From Trachythela sp. YZ-2020 (taxonomy: Eukaryota > Cnidaria > Anthozoa > Malacalcyonacea > Clavulariidae): 64,000 nt of DNA. A program made the position numbers and the translations under genes. Under the pieces are notes generated by a model, which was not told the DNA's origin, did not search any database, and saw only the letters and a list, made by a program, of their open reading frames with translations. This document shows positions 1-10,287 of the stretch, one piece after another. The stretch covers positions 124,001 through 188,000 of the forward strand of contig JADLSH010000359.1 in assembly GCA_016169945.1 (NCBI GenBank), read 5' to 3'. The number at the start of each line of letters is the position of its first letter. Within the stretch, counting starts at the first letter, position 1.

Positions 1-498
1 ATCTTTTGACAATTTCATAACCACATTGATTTACTAATAAGATGACCAAGATTAGGCAGCTAAATACCAACTGCTTTTTTTAAATGAACATAAAATGATT
101 AAGCAATGCGTACTCGTTTCGAAAACAGCTTACATTCTCCATGCATGCTTGACTGCATTCGTAAACGCTGACTCAGTACAACGCATGCTCAATAGGAACT
201 CGCGCGCGTAAAGTATTAATTATCTACGTCAACAAAGGACCGCTCACTTGTCGAAATTTTTCGAGACGTTCACATTTCGCGAAGTTTATTCGTTGCAAAT
301 TGTTTTCAAAAGCGCTGTTAAATTGTTGTTCAATATTCTATATTGGAATTATCGAGCAAATATGTAAGTATATTACGACCTTTTAATAATATTTGATATA
401 ATTATAAGAATAGGATAATTTTTTTGAAACTTTTCCCATGCTTACTTTGCGTTTTCTGAAAATGTTAGAACAATTTAAAAACGAAATGTTTCCCTTAG
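1..498. other. AT-rich stretch without a recognised gene
   Basis: No long reading frame and no recognisable repeat boundary. A possible splice donor (AT|GTAAGT) lies near 364, but its reading phase does not fit the candidate exon that begins at 499, so I make no gene call here. Confidence 0.4.
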
Positions 499-578
499 CT
501 CCTCTTATCATTCAAAGGAAGCAGAAGTGCCGCACCAACGAGGTCTATGACTTGATAACGGATTACATAAGGAAATAA
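499..578 (+). CDS. Possible terminal exon of an unidentified gene
   Basis: A pyrimidine-rich acceptor (TTTCCCTTAG) precedes a short open frame in the phase starting CCT at 501. It encodes a basic then mixed peptide (PLIIQRKQKC...ITDYIRK) and ends at TAA 576-578. An AATAAA signal lies near 981. Composition looks protein-like, but the exon is only 80 bases long, no matching upstream exon was found in phase, and no family is recognised. It could be chance. Confidence 0.22.
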
Positions 579-1775
579 TAATATATAGCGCAAACTAATG
601 AAAAAAGATCGGGATTTAGTGTAATGAAAAACAAACGCACGCGCAAATTGCTAATTAAATTACGTCATCAACGTACACTTGGTCGCGCATTGACGACGTA
701 TTAATTAGTTGCGAAAATTGTTGTAAATTGTTGTTAGCGGGTTTTGGTAGGTCGTGTCCTCCAACATTCCCGCCGTGCATTATATCGAAATGAAAGCACG
801 GATCCGTCGTTTTATATTTCGTAAATAGACATTGTGGAATTCATTAGCTTGAATTTTGTAAAATTAACATTAAAAATGGCACTTCTCTACTCTTAAGCAT
901 TGTTATTAATCATTCTGCTCTAATGTGTTGTGAACTCATTTGTTTACGCGTTTATTTACCCTTTCTATAATGTTTTATTTCAATAAAAGTTTTACAAATA
1001 TGAAGTAGACAAGAACTGTATTAACCACGAGGCCTCTCTGAACTGCTCGTGTTTCCACTTTTATACAACGTTTTCTTTTATGACGTAACTAACATGAAAA
1101 CATATATTTAACATGTGTTTCGCTATCATATGAATGACTTCAGGACAAAATAGGCACGCAAAGCGTACATGTACCTGCGCTATGATACTGTTGTTGTTGA
1201 TCTTGTTGTAGTTATTATAACTTGTTGATCTCGTTGTTGTTGCAGTAGTTGTTAATGTTGTTGTTGTAGTTGTAGTAGCTGTTAGTGGTGGTAATATCGA
1301 AGAGGGAATGGCACGGGAGTGCTGAGACGAGGAATATGGAAATGGACAACACGTTTCCCTTTGATAATGAGACCGCAATACAAAAATTTGGCTTATAAAC
1401 GCGTATTTTGTTTAGAAATTGACTGACTATTTTTAAATTCGTCTTTGAAATTTGTCTTTATAAGCTGTTTATATGAGGCTGGTTGGCCTGGCTGACCCAG
1501 TTAACCTGCCGCCCACTTTACAGCATATATCTTGTCACTTGTGAGGGGCTTTTCTATTTCCTTGCGTCTTTTTGTTTTAATCGTTTCTATTTATTTTTAA
1601 TTCGTACAGGAATCTATATTCTGAGAAATCTCTGAGCTCTGATTAGGTGAGTTCAAGATCTTATTTCCCATTTTCGCGTCGTTAATTGAATGTTTCTGTT
1701 TTATCCCGCGTTTGGGAAAATTAAAATGACAAAGAGGTCACTTTCAATAAACAACTGTCTTATTTTTTGATGCAG
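579..1775. other. Non-coding stretch with a GTT-rich simple repeat
   Basis: Mostly AT-rich and gene-free. From about 1189 to 1294 the sequence is an imperfect GTT/GTA trinucleotide repeat (many TTGTTG runs), a decayed microsatellite. A possible non-coding exon with good borders (CGTACAG| ... |GTGAGT) lies at about 1610-1645; two of its frames have internal stops and the third ends in TAG at the border, so if real it is 5'UTR. Confidence 0.4.
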
Positions 1776-3236
1776 AAAGAATTCTTGTTTTGGTTAGAAG
1801 ATGACGACAAGCTTGTAAAATCGCCGAGGTGAGATTTTAATCCGAGAGACTGTGACGCGGCTCTGTTGTTCCTTTAGTTTCGGGAATTATACGACATGGC
1901 TTCTCTAATTAAATAAAAATTATATACAAAGGAAATTCCCATGCATCTTAATTGGTAACGTATATTTGTACGACTGGTGGATCTATTTACATGTATGTTA
2001 GATTTAAGATAAATATATTTTATAATATTCCAACATTGACATCACTTCACATCTGCGCTCATATTTCAAAATTTCGGCATCGCTTTCCTTTTCTATCCCC
2101 GATTTTTATGATAATACTTGGCGGAAAGTTGCTTGAGATCCACTGTGTACGGCCTGATCGTTTGAAATAATTTGCCGAAATAAAAACTCTTACATTAGTA
2201 CGGGTTCGTTTCATCTAACAATGTTGAAAATTGACAACCAACAAAGCTATAGTTTCCAAGAAAACAATCTGATAACCATTTTGTACATTGTCACCTTCGT
2301 TATTGAGACCATGCAGCCAACATTTTCTATATATAACAACGCCGTACAACAAGCCCAACGATATATATGCAGCACAATAATGGCTTCCCATGCCCTTTAT
2401 TTGGACATTTAATCGCATTTTCATATAATGTGACAAGAATATGCACAGCCCGTAAAGTGACAATAAAATATATTTTATATATTTAATAAACCTTTTTTGT
2501 AGTATTGGCAGTAGCCGTCGTCCGCTTGAATTTCAAGTAGCCTCTGAAGCTTCCAACAGTTTTGAGGTGAGAAACACAGATATAATAATTAGAAAAAGGC
2601 AACGACGGGGAAACAGCACAAAGTTTTCGCAACATAATTAATGTGATATATTTTCATTTGCATTTGCAGTTTCAACACTCCTTTGAAACTGACTTCTCCG
2701 GAGAATGGTAAGATTTAATACCTTTAAATGTTGCGCGACATCAAATGTGCACTGCACATTTCATCGACATAGCTGCATTTAATGCTTATGGGTTTTTGGC
2801 GTATAAAATTACTAAACTCAATATTTTTAAAAAAAGACAAAGCAAACCATATGATCATCGTCGTTTCGCTCTATTACAACAATCCTGCAGAGGCGGAAAT
2901 TCTCTTTTTACGGTGCGGGAAAACATCCTAAATTTCCGACAAAACCTTCAAATTTCCGAAACCTTGTAATTTATTGTTTGAAATGTATTCAATAAACATG
3001 GCCGCCGTGCCAAACTTCTAAAGACTTTCGTCGAGCATCAACTTCGTCAGATAAAAATGCATATGATCGCTACCTGTTTTCAACACAGATCTTTTACTCC
3101 ATTTGTGTCTCATGATGTCAGTCTTCGACGAAAGCTCAGACAAGATATCTCAAAAAGGGATTTTTCAATTTCTTTATATATCTTACACTATCTTAGTGGC
3201 CGGTCTAATTCAAAACTGAATGATTGTGAAATGTGA
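1776..3236 (+). CDS. Candidate multi-exon gene of small exons, function unknown
   Basis: I see a phase-consistent chain of short exons with canonical borders. Exon 1776-1828 (TGCAG| ... GAG|GTGAGA) reads KEFLFWLEDDDKLVKSP. Exon 2512-2566 joins in phase (AG+T gives Ser) and reads SRRPLEFQVASEASNSFE. Exon 2670-2707 joins in phase zero and reads FQHSFETDFSGE with two bases left over. Exon 3122-3236 (GTCAG|) can accept those two bases (TG+T gives Cys), reads LRRKLRQDISKRDFS... and ends at TGA. The start codon would lie upstream and was not found. The product is acidic then basic, with no recognised domain. These exons might belong to the kinase further downstream, but no kinase motif is visible in them. 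The last exon is the weakest link. Confidence 0.42.
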
Positions 3237-3540
3237 TACGGCAAAACGCCAATGAAGGTATGCCAGGCCTCATTAGAAGCTTGATCTTCCTGTTGGACCA
3301 ATATCGTATTGAACATGCTGCCTCTAACACTAACACCTCTGACCACTGTTAACGGAAATACCCTGACCATATTAACCAGGCCAGCGCGCAAAGCCTATTA
3401 CAACGCTGACATAATTTTACATAAATCTCTAGTTTTCACCGAGAGTAAATTGTAGTTTTTGCCAGTTCTATTTTGAAAAGGAAATTCGTTGTATTTTCAA
3501 CAGCAGTCTCCGATCCATGATATCTGATTATTATGTTTCA
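3237..3540. other. Gene-free stretch between candidate exons and LINE
   Basis: A frame on the minus strand (3188-3391) resembles no known family. The LINE similarity coming from the right stops near 3545, and nothing further of its reverse transcriptase can be read here. Confidence 0.35.
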
Positions 3541-3545
3541 TCTCA

Positions 3546-5770
3546 AGAATCATCCAGTTCATTTAAGTGAAATGATAAAAATAATTTTGAATCATCTACA
3601 AAGCATTCAGTTTTACAATGTTTGCTAGCTGTAGGTAAGTCATTTATATAGATGTTGAAGAGTAAAGGTCCCAAAATCTACCCCTGGGGAACACCATGCT
3701 TTAACGGTAGGCTATTTGAAAGGGTCGAACCAATACGTACAAACTGTTGCCTTCCGTTTAGGTAGCTCTTGAACCAATTTACTGCGGCTGCTGATACACC
3801 AATTATTTCTAATTTTGCAATGAGTATATTATGATTTATACTATCGAAAGCCTTACTAAAGTCCACCAGTACAAGAACTGTGATTTGCTTGCGGTCCATC
3901 GCATTAAGAATGAAATCGCTGACCATAATATTCAGGGTTTCTGTGGAATGATTTGATTTATTCCCACTCTGGTGTCTAGTAAGGTGATCGTTTTCCTTCA
4001 AATAATCTGTGAACTGTTTTAGAGCTATTTTCTCACAAATTTTACCAGCCGACTGTATCAAGGATATTGGGCGGTTGTTTCCGGCTAGTTCGTGATCCCC
4101 CTCTTTAACATGTGGAATAACTTCTGCTAACTTCCAGTTTTCTGGAAAAGTACATGTTTCAAAGGATCGATTGATGATATTTGTTAGCGGCATTGAAATA
4201 TTGGCCAAACAATCTTTCAGAATTTTAACTGGGATCTTATCGGCGCCAGGAGATTTGTTTCCAGGCATCTTGAGAATACACTCTTCTAAATCAGCAACAG
4301 TAACAGGTGCAAAATAAAATTGTTCTTGAGTCGAATTATTTGGAGGAGAAACAATTGGCATCATAACGGCATTATAATCCGAAGATAACTGTTTTACGGT
4401 TTCTACCGTTTTTTGACCCACCGATGTGAAATATTTATTAAAATCATTGGCAACAATCACAAGATCTTTAGTGTATTGTAATGTGGGTGTCAGCCCTCGA
4501 GATGTGGGAGTAATGCCACGGATAAGTTTCCATAATTGGTTAGATTTACCATTACATTTTTCAACTTTTCTCTTGACGAAATTTATTTCTGCAGTTTTCA
4601 GCATCTTTTTCACCTCTCTCCTTTTAGCTTTAACAGCTATCCAATCAGAATTCAGATTTGTAGCTCTAGCTCGAGTTAATAACCGATCACGTAGTTTCAT
4701 TTCTTCCCGAAGTACCGGTGTGATGCAGGGGTTACCCTTGTGTTTAAAATTCATTTCCTTTATAGGGGCATGGCTTTCAACAACTTGGCCAAAAAGGGAA
4801 TTAAAAAGTTTGACTTTATCGTCTAGACCATTTATATCATCTAAGCTGTCCCAGCAAATTTTTGAAACATCCATATTGAAATCTGTAGGGTCATACTGCT
4901 TATAGCTTCTAGTTTTAATATTGATGGCTTGGGTTCGTGGCTTCTTTAAGTTCAAGGTAACAATTACTGGAAAATGATCGCTCATGGCTGTACATATAAC
5001 ATTGCTTTGGATAACTAAGTTTGGTGATGTAGTTGCTATTACATCAAGCAAAGTTCTTGAATTTTGCGTTACCCTGGTGGGTTGCGAAATCACTTGCGTC
5101 AAATTGAAGGATGTACAAAATTCCTCGAAAGCAGTAGACTGAGAATTGTTAGATAATAAATCACAGTTCAAGTCGCCTGCAATGAAGATTTCCTTTCCAT
5201 AAGACAGGGCATCAGTTAATGACGGCGCTAGGACATTTAGGAAACAATTTAACTGAGTATCTGGTGGACGGTAAGCGACACAAACAATAATTGATTTTAA
5301 TTTTGCGTGCTGTATCTTCAACCAGAGCTGATGAAAACCGCAGTCTGATATATTTGAAATTGAGGTAAGAACCTCAACTTTTAAGTTCGTGCTCAAATAG
5401 GCACACCCACCACCACCTTTTTTGTATCGACGGTCAAGTCTGAACACTTTATACCCAGGTATGTTTATTTCTTTGTTTGTGACCGACGAATTAAACCAAG
5501 TTTCGGAGACAGTAAAAATTCCAATGTCATTTTGAAGTACAAAATTTTTAACCTGAGTAAATGTGGTTCTATTTTTCAGAGATCTAGCGTTAAAGTGTGA
5601 GAGTCTAAGTCTTTTTAAGGACTTCGTCACAGTTTGTAGTGGTTGGGTTTGGATACTAATACAATTTGAAAGATCGTTTGAACGAATGGGATGTGGTTTT
5701 TCCCTACTTCTGTCCGTAATTCTGACCTGGATTAAATTGTTTTGCTCGTTATCCGGAACACCAGGTCTAA
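3546..5770 (-). pseudogene. LINE ORF2: EEP endonuclease plus reverse transcriptase (broken)
   Basis: The main open frame runs 5630-3678 and stays open upstream to about 5770, overlapping the end of ORF1 in another frame. The N-terminal third has endonuclease blocks in order: SHFNARSLKN, the ETWF block, GGGGCAYLS, the AGDLNCD metal site, and the SDHFPV histidine motif. The RT part has NKSPGADKIP, NRPISLI, the VLVDFSKAFDSINH catalytic aspartate block and GVPQG. After a nonsense TAG (3675-3677) the frame resumes (ILGPLLFNIYINDLP) to FVDDSKL, the equivalent of the YADD box, and stops at about 3546. Thumb and C-terminal regions are absent. An intact protein would nick target DNA and prime cDNA synthesis; this copy cannot. 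Confidence 0.88.
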
Positions 5771-8392
5771 GTGGTCTAGCCAGTCTTTCTTGCGATGGCC
5801 TGCAGTATGAGTTCCCCGAAAAAATTCCTGGTTCATCCCTGTTGTTTGCTTTTTCTGGGGACAGTGGGTGCCTTTCAAAGATGGTTTGCCTTGCATAACT
5901 CTATGGCGGAAATATTTGTTTTTTGGACGATCTAGCCAAGATTTTTTGCGAGGAAACGCAACGCTGGTTGTGTGGTGGAACTTATTTTCGTTGCGGTCAC
6001 TTAAAAGTGATGCATAAACAGCGGTCTTGCTAGTCATACCATTTTTTATTTGTCTGGATGGGAATTCTATTAGAGGCAAATTGGCAAAACTTGGCAATAA
6101 ACTGCATTTTCGGGATTGATTCCGATTATTACAATTTCTTTGATCTTTTCCAGCCTTGTTTATGTTTTTATTAAACGATAAGGCGGTAAGTTGGTCATCA
6201 ATAACAGGTATATAACGATCAGCATTGTTACAACTCCTTTGTCGTTCATTCTCTGCCATAAAAGAAACATCGGCACAAATAGCATCTAATGCAGGCAATG
6301 AGTTTAGTTTGGTCTGGGGAAAGGCGCTGATATCAATTAACTCGGTCACTTGAGAATCATTAAAAGTGTGATTGTTATAATACTGATGTTCGGTTTTAGG
6401 ACCATCCGGTGAAACAATAGGACATTCAAGGTTAGATATAATTTCGCACGGTTGAGGACATTCGATTGAATGTAATACATCCGGTAAAACAATAGGACCA
6501 TCCGGTGCAACAATAAGACATTCAAGATTAGTTACAGTCGATTTCAGCTCACTTTTCAACGCGCGGTTCCCAAGTTTGTTGTGAACTTGTCAATTACGTT
6601 TCGAAGTTCGCAAGTTGGGCGTGAACTTCGCAACCAACTTCCGAACTTCGCAACCAACTTCCGAAGTTCGATTTGGATTTCAAATTTTGATTCGGATTTC
6701 GAACTTCGCTAACAAGTATGAATTCGTTTAGTACGCAAGGAAAAGCATTATCTGCTAAAGTTAGACAGGAAATTGTTGAAAAATGGTTAAATAATGAAGG
6801 AATTACCGAAATAATGTGTGATTTCAATTGTAAACAATTGTTTGACAGGCTAGCAAGTTTAGCTCGCGTATTTGATAATTACAGCAATAGCAATACATAA
6901 TTCAATGCATGAAATATTATATTACAATAAACGAATTAACAGTACAACATTGTTTGTAAAATATTACACTGTAAAATCAACAAAACGAAAACAATACCGG
7001 GCAACCTGCTACATTTAATCTAGTTTACTTTGATTTACAGTTTGTAATTCCAAATCAACGTACGCAACAAAATAATTTATAACTACCGTACCCGTTTCAG
7101 CTTTTTAGTTTCTAGTTGACTAGTTCAAGCAATACTTTATCAGGAAATGCTTTTCCTTGTGTACTGAACGAATTCATATTAGCGAAGTTTGAAATCCCAA
7201 ATTGAAGTCCGAAATACGAATCGAGCCTGTCAAACAGTTGTTTACAATTGAAATCACACATTATTTCGGTAGTTCCTTCATTATTTAACCATTTTTCAAC
7301 AGTCTAACTTTAGCAGATAATGCTTTTCCTTGCGTACTAAACGAACTCATACTTGTTAGCGAAGTTCGAAATCCGAATCAAAATTTGAAATCCAAATCGA
7401 ACTTCGGAAGTTGGTTGCGAAGTTCACGCCCAACTTGCGAACTTCGAAACGTAATTGGCAAGTTCACAACGAACTTGGGAAAAGCGCGTTGAAAAGTGAG
7501 CTGAAATCGACTATAAGGTTTCGCATGGCTGAGAACATTCGGTTGGAATTCCCAGGGACTTAATTGTACATTTCAAATTTTCGATCTCATTATTTTTTTC
7601 TCGAACTACCTCTAACATATTCAGTTCCAATCGCCTATATCGTTCTCTCTCATTTAAAAGATCATCTTTTAACTTAATTATTTCTTCATTTTCACGTGTC
7701 ACATCAGCAATGGCAGACATTTCAGACTCAATAGTAGACATTTTAGACTCAATAGTATTCAGCATGATTGTCATGTCTAGCTTGACCCCTTCCAATTCAG
7801 CAGTAACCAAACTACATTTACAGCCACAATCACGATTTTGCTTTGGCGACTGATTGCAAAGGGATGTTTGCTTTGCTGGATAAGACACGTCAGACTTTAT
7901 ATTTTTAAGGGGCAAATCTTTCGATAAATAAGATACGTCGGACTATATGTTATTAAGAGCCAAGTCTTTCGATAAGTGAATAAGTTGGCTATTATCCCGC
8001 TTCGAAGATGGCAAACCGTCCGTGCTCGACTTTACATATGTGATATCAGCTGAATCTAAGATATTCGTCAAACCTTCCCAAAATCTCTCACCATCTTTAC
8101 CATGAAATAATAAAGAATTTGTCTTACCAGGATACCATGTCATTACAAAGTCACAGTCCAAGCCTTGGAACTGCTTCGCCTTGCCACCAGGAGATTTCCA
8201 CTTGCCATTCAACCCAACAACATTTTCGATAAAATATTTCAATAAACAAAGATTCTGTGTCCATCTAATATACTTTCCATCGTACACTAAATGTGACTGA
8301 CTATTTAGCACTTTTATAGAGTTGATATCGACATTATCGAAGCTAAAATTTGCAAAACTTCGCGAGCTCAAAGAAACATGACCGTACGCCAT
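5732..8392 (-). pseudogene. LINE ORF1 protein, interrupted by a transposon
   Basis: ORF1 is read on the minus strand in three pieces in one frame: 8392-7943, then 7942-7516 after a single nonsense codon (NNI*SDVSY), then 6532-5732 after the inserted element. The N-terminal ~150 residues form a globular-looking region (MAYGHVSLSSRSF...). Next comes a hydrophilic, Glu/Lys-rich segment with heptad character (about 7830-7570), a probable coiled coil as in many LINE ORF1 proteins. The rest is low-complexity with internal repeats of a NLEC...PDGP motif. The insertion falls inside one such repeat; removing it and one TA restores a repeat of the same length. Nucleic-acid-chaperone function is inferred from position only. 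Confidence 0.7.
6535..7513. mobile_element. Fold-back Tc1/mariner-like non-autonomous element (TA target)
   Basis: The element has long terminal inverted repeats of roughly 300-350 bp, starting YAGTCGATTTCAGCTCACTT at both ends, and is flanked by TA at 6533-6534 and 7514-7515. Both arms carry GAAGTTCG-rich sequence and, in the left arm (+ strand, 6718-6900), a short frame beginning MNSFSTQGKALSAKV that looks like the helix-turn-helix start of a Tc1-type transposase. The right arm carries the same start inverted. It therefore looks like two copies of the 5' end of an autonomous element placed head to head. The host LINE ORF becomes continuous when the element is removed, which fixes the borders. 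Confidence 0.82.
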
Positions 8393-8607
8393 ATTGAATT
8401 ATGATTGATTCAAGTCCAAGTGTGTATAAATGCGGAAATATTAAGTGTGTCACATGCCTCCATAACTAACATGCCTCCATAACTAACATGCCTCACTTTT
8501 TGAGATACTTTTTCGCCCTTGCTCCTGTCCCTTTGCATCGCAACTTAATTCTAAAAGTTTGTAGAAAGCACTTAATATTATATCGTATTTCTTATATTTC
8601 TTTCAAG

Positions 8608-8790
8608 GCACTCCAAACAATATGCCACCAGAATATATCCTAGATGGACAGTATGATCCATCAAAAGAGGCAGTACGGTCCATTGGAGTTATAATATATG
8701 AAATGTTGTATGGTAGATCACCGTATACGGATTATACAACGTTTTCAGATGTTATATCAGGATTACCAAAGTTAGATAACCTATCTGACG
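8608..8790 (+). CDS. Protein kinase exon (subdomains VIII-X)
   Basis: The exon has a polypyrimidine acceptor (TTTCTTTCAAG|) and a strong donor (GACG|GTAAGT). It reads TPNNMPPEYILDG, the activation-segment end with a PPEY motif in the place of APE, then SIGVIIYEMLYGRSPY, the subdomain IX helix. The arrangement most resembles Pim-type Ser/Thr kinases, where PPEW and SLGILLYDM occur at the same spacing. One oddity: the usually conserved Trp just before S-I-G is Arg (CGG, one base from TGG). Upstream exons with the glycine loop, the catalytic HRD and DFG motifs are not visible anywhere between 2.7 and 8.6 kb, so the gene may be truncated. Confidence 0.72.
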
Positions 8791-9672
8791 GTAAGTGTAT
8801 TTCTTATCCTACACTATCTACAATTACTAATCTCAAAAACTAAAACGAGAGCATCTTTGTGAACTCAATGCGTCAATTTTCAGGCTCTAGCCTGTCTTTA
8901 CAAAACCTGGCAATAACAAAACACTGTACGTAAGATTGTTCTTAGCATTTCCAAATATTTGTCAATTTATTCTAAATGGAAGTTGACTATTTGCGAAAAG
9001 GTCCGACATCACAAGTTCTTGGCAAACGTCCAGCTTCGTAAAAAGTTTTAAGCGCGGAATTTTGTTAGACTAACTAACTGAAATTTAATAACCCATATTT
9101 AGCTATGGTATTTTTATTCAAACATTTGAATTTCATTCCAAAGTAAGAATAATTTCAATACCCAGAAATACGATTTTGACCAGCCATTTTAAATCGGTTC
9201 CTATTTGGCCATGTTTGGCCGCATTCATACAAGAACAGGCGTCATTTGAAAGCTTTAGTTCTAATCTTTATCCTTATGGAAAAAGCCAATACCTAACGCG
9301 CGAAAGCATGCCAAAATTGGATTACTCTTTTATATACCCTGTATGTTGCCGACCGTTGGCAATGTAACAGCCATAAAACCAATTTTTTGCAAATTGTTAA
9401 CTAATAGTTCCTTTTTTATAATAAACGGCATTTCTTTTTAATCAAATAACCATATAAATTTTGGGCTAATTTGGCTTGTTTTCCAAGGAGTTCACGAAAA
9501 CGGGCCGTCGCAAAAAACGATCGCTTTTGTTTCTTGCAACATTGCTGCTTGAAGGCAATATATCTTAATATATGTTGTCAAATCTCGCCGATGTCGCAAA
9601 ACGGTCGGCACCAACCTTCTGCGACATAGAAGGCAAGAATTGATTGATATACTATATGTTTTCTTTTTGTAG

Positions 9673-9754
9673 AAGTGGAGAATCTTCTCACCAAATTATT
9701 CACCATGGATCCAAAGAACCGACCGAGTATTAAGCAAATCGCAAAGCATTCTTG
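9673..9754 (+). CDS. Protein kinase exon (subdomain XI)
   Basis: It joins the previous exon in phase (G+AA gives Glu) and reads VENLLTKLFTMDPKNRPS, the classic end of a kinase catalytic domain, with the invariant Arg in NRPS, followed by IKQIAKHSW. The acceptor is TTTTTGTAG and the donor TTG|GTAAGT; two bases carry over to the next exon to make Trp. The match of motif and phase on both sides makes this exon very likely real. Confidence 0.82.
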
Positions 9755-9913
9755 GTAAGTATATAATGGCAATTTCATTCGGAAGGACCAGCATAATTGT
9801 GTCAATAATTTCAATACCTACTTCAGATGCTAAGGCTCATTAAATGGACGCCCGTACACTATTCCTAACAAAAACTCCACAAAACTAAGGCATCATTTCT
9901 TGTTCTTTTTAAG

Positions 9914-10222
9914 GTTGCGGCTAAGACGTTCACTCACTGAACGACTGTCGTCTTTTGTCCGTGGTATTTTTCGTAAACGTCGTGGTTCATACGACGTCAC
10001 TGTTCCAATGACGGCTCCAATTCAGTTACCTAGCCAGCCTCCTCAACCTAACCAGCCAGCTAGCCAGCAAGCAACCAATAGTAGCCAGAATGACAACCAG
10101 TTATCTAACTATACACACCGACAACCAGCCAAGACCAGCTAGATAACTATAGCGAGCAGGATTACGAAGAACGGGAGATCGACATTGGATATTTAGCCGA
10201 CCACTATCACTCTCAATTGTGA
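9914..10222 (+). CDS. Terminal exon of the protein kinase, Gln/Pro-rich tail
   Basis: The acceptor TTCTTTTTAAG fits the two-base carry-over (TG+G gives Trp). The tail starts with a basic stretch (LRLRRSLTERLSSFV, then FRKRR), continues as a Pro/Gln/Asn-rich segment (SQPPQPNQPASQQ) and stops at TAG 10140-10142. In another frame, from about 10110, the sequence continues acidic and gene-like (DQLDNYSEQDYEEREID) to TGA 10220-10222. The two frames meet in a short imperfect repeat (CAGTTATCTAACTAT / CAGCTAGATAACTAT), so a small indel, real or from sequencing, probably changed the end of the protein. The basic segment could bind acidic partners or nucleic acid; this is inference. Confidence 0.65.
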
Positions 10223-10287
10223 TCAATAATTGTCATTCTGCAGCAAAGCAAAACCTCTATGCAGCTAACTATAACCTCTTTGCAGGC

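Larger units (their letters stand above)
3541..8400 (-). mobile_element. LINE retrotransposon, two ORFs, 3'-truncated and nonsense-mutated
   Basis: This minus-strand non-LTR retrotransposon has an ORF1 (8392 to 5732) overlapping an ORF2 that carries an apurinic-type (EEP) endonuclease followed by reverse transcriptase, the layout of CR1/L2/Jockey-group LINEs. It is dead by several lesions: an in-frame TAG inside ORF1 at 7943-7945, a 979-bp element inserted in ORF1 (6535-7513), a TAG directly after the RT GVPQG motif (3675-3677), and loss of everything after the FVDDSKL catalytic block. The missing 3' half is unusual, because LINEs normally lose their 5' end, so a secondary deletion is likely. 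The 5' boundary is placed just upstream of the ORF1 start and is uncertain. Direct repeats of about 20 bp (CATGCCTCCATAACTAA) lie at about 8453-8500. Confidence 0.85.

Noticed and set aside
4426..4905. Plus-strand 159-codon frame
   Set aside because: It lies antisense within the LINE ORF2 and has no motif of its own.
7943..8392. Independent single-copy gene next to the kinase
   Set aside because: It reads in one frame through a single nonsense codon into the coiled-coil part of the LINE ORF1 and shares an internal repeat with it (LSKDLALNNI / LSKDLPLKNI).
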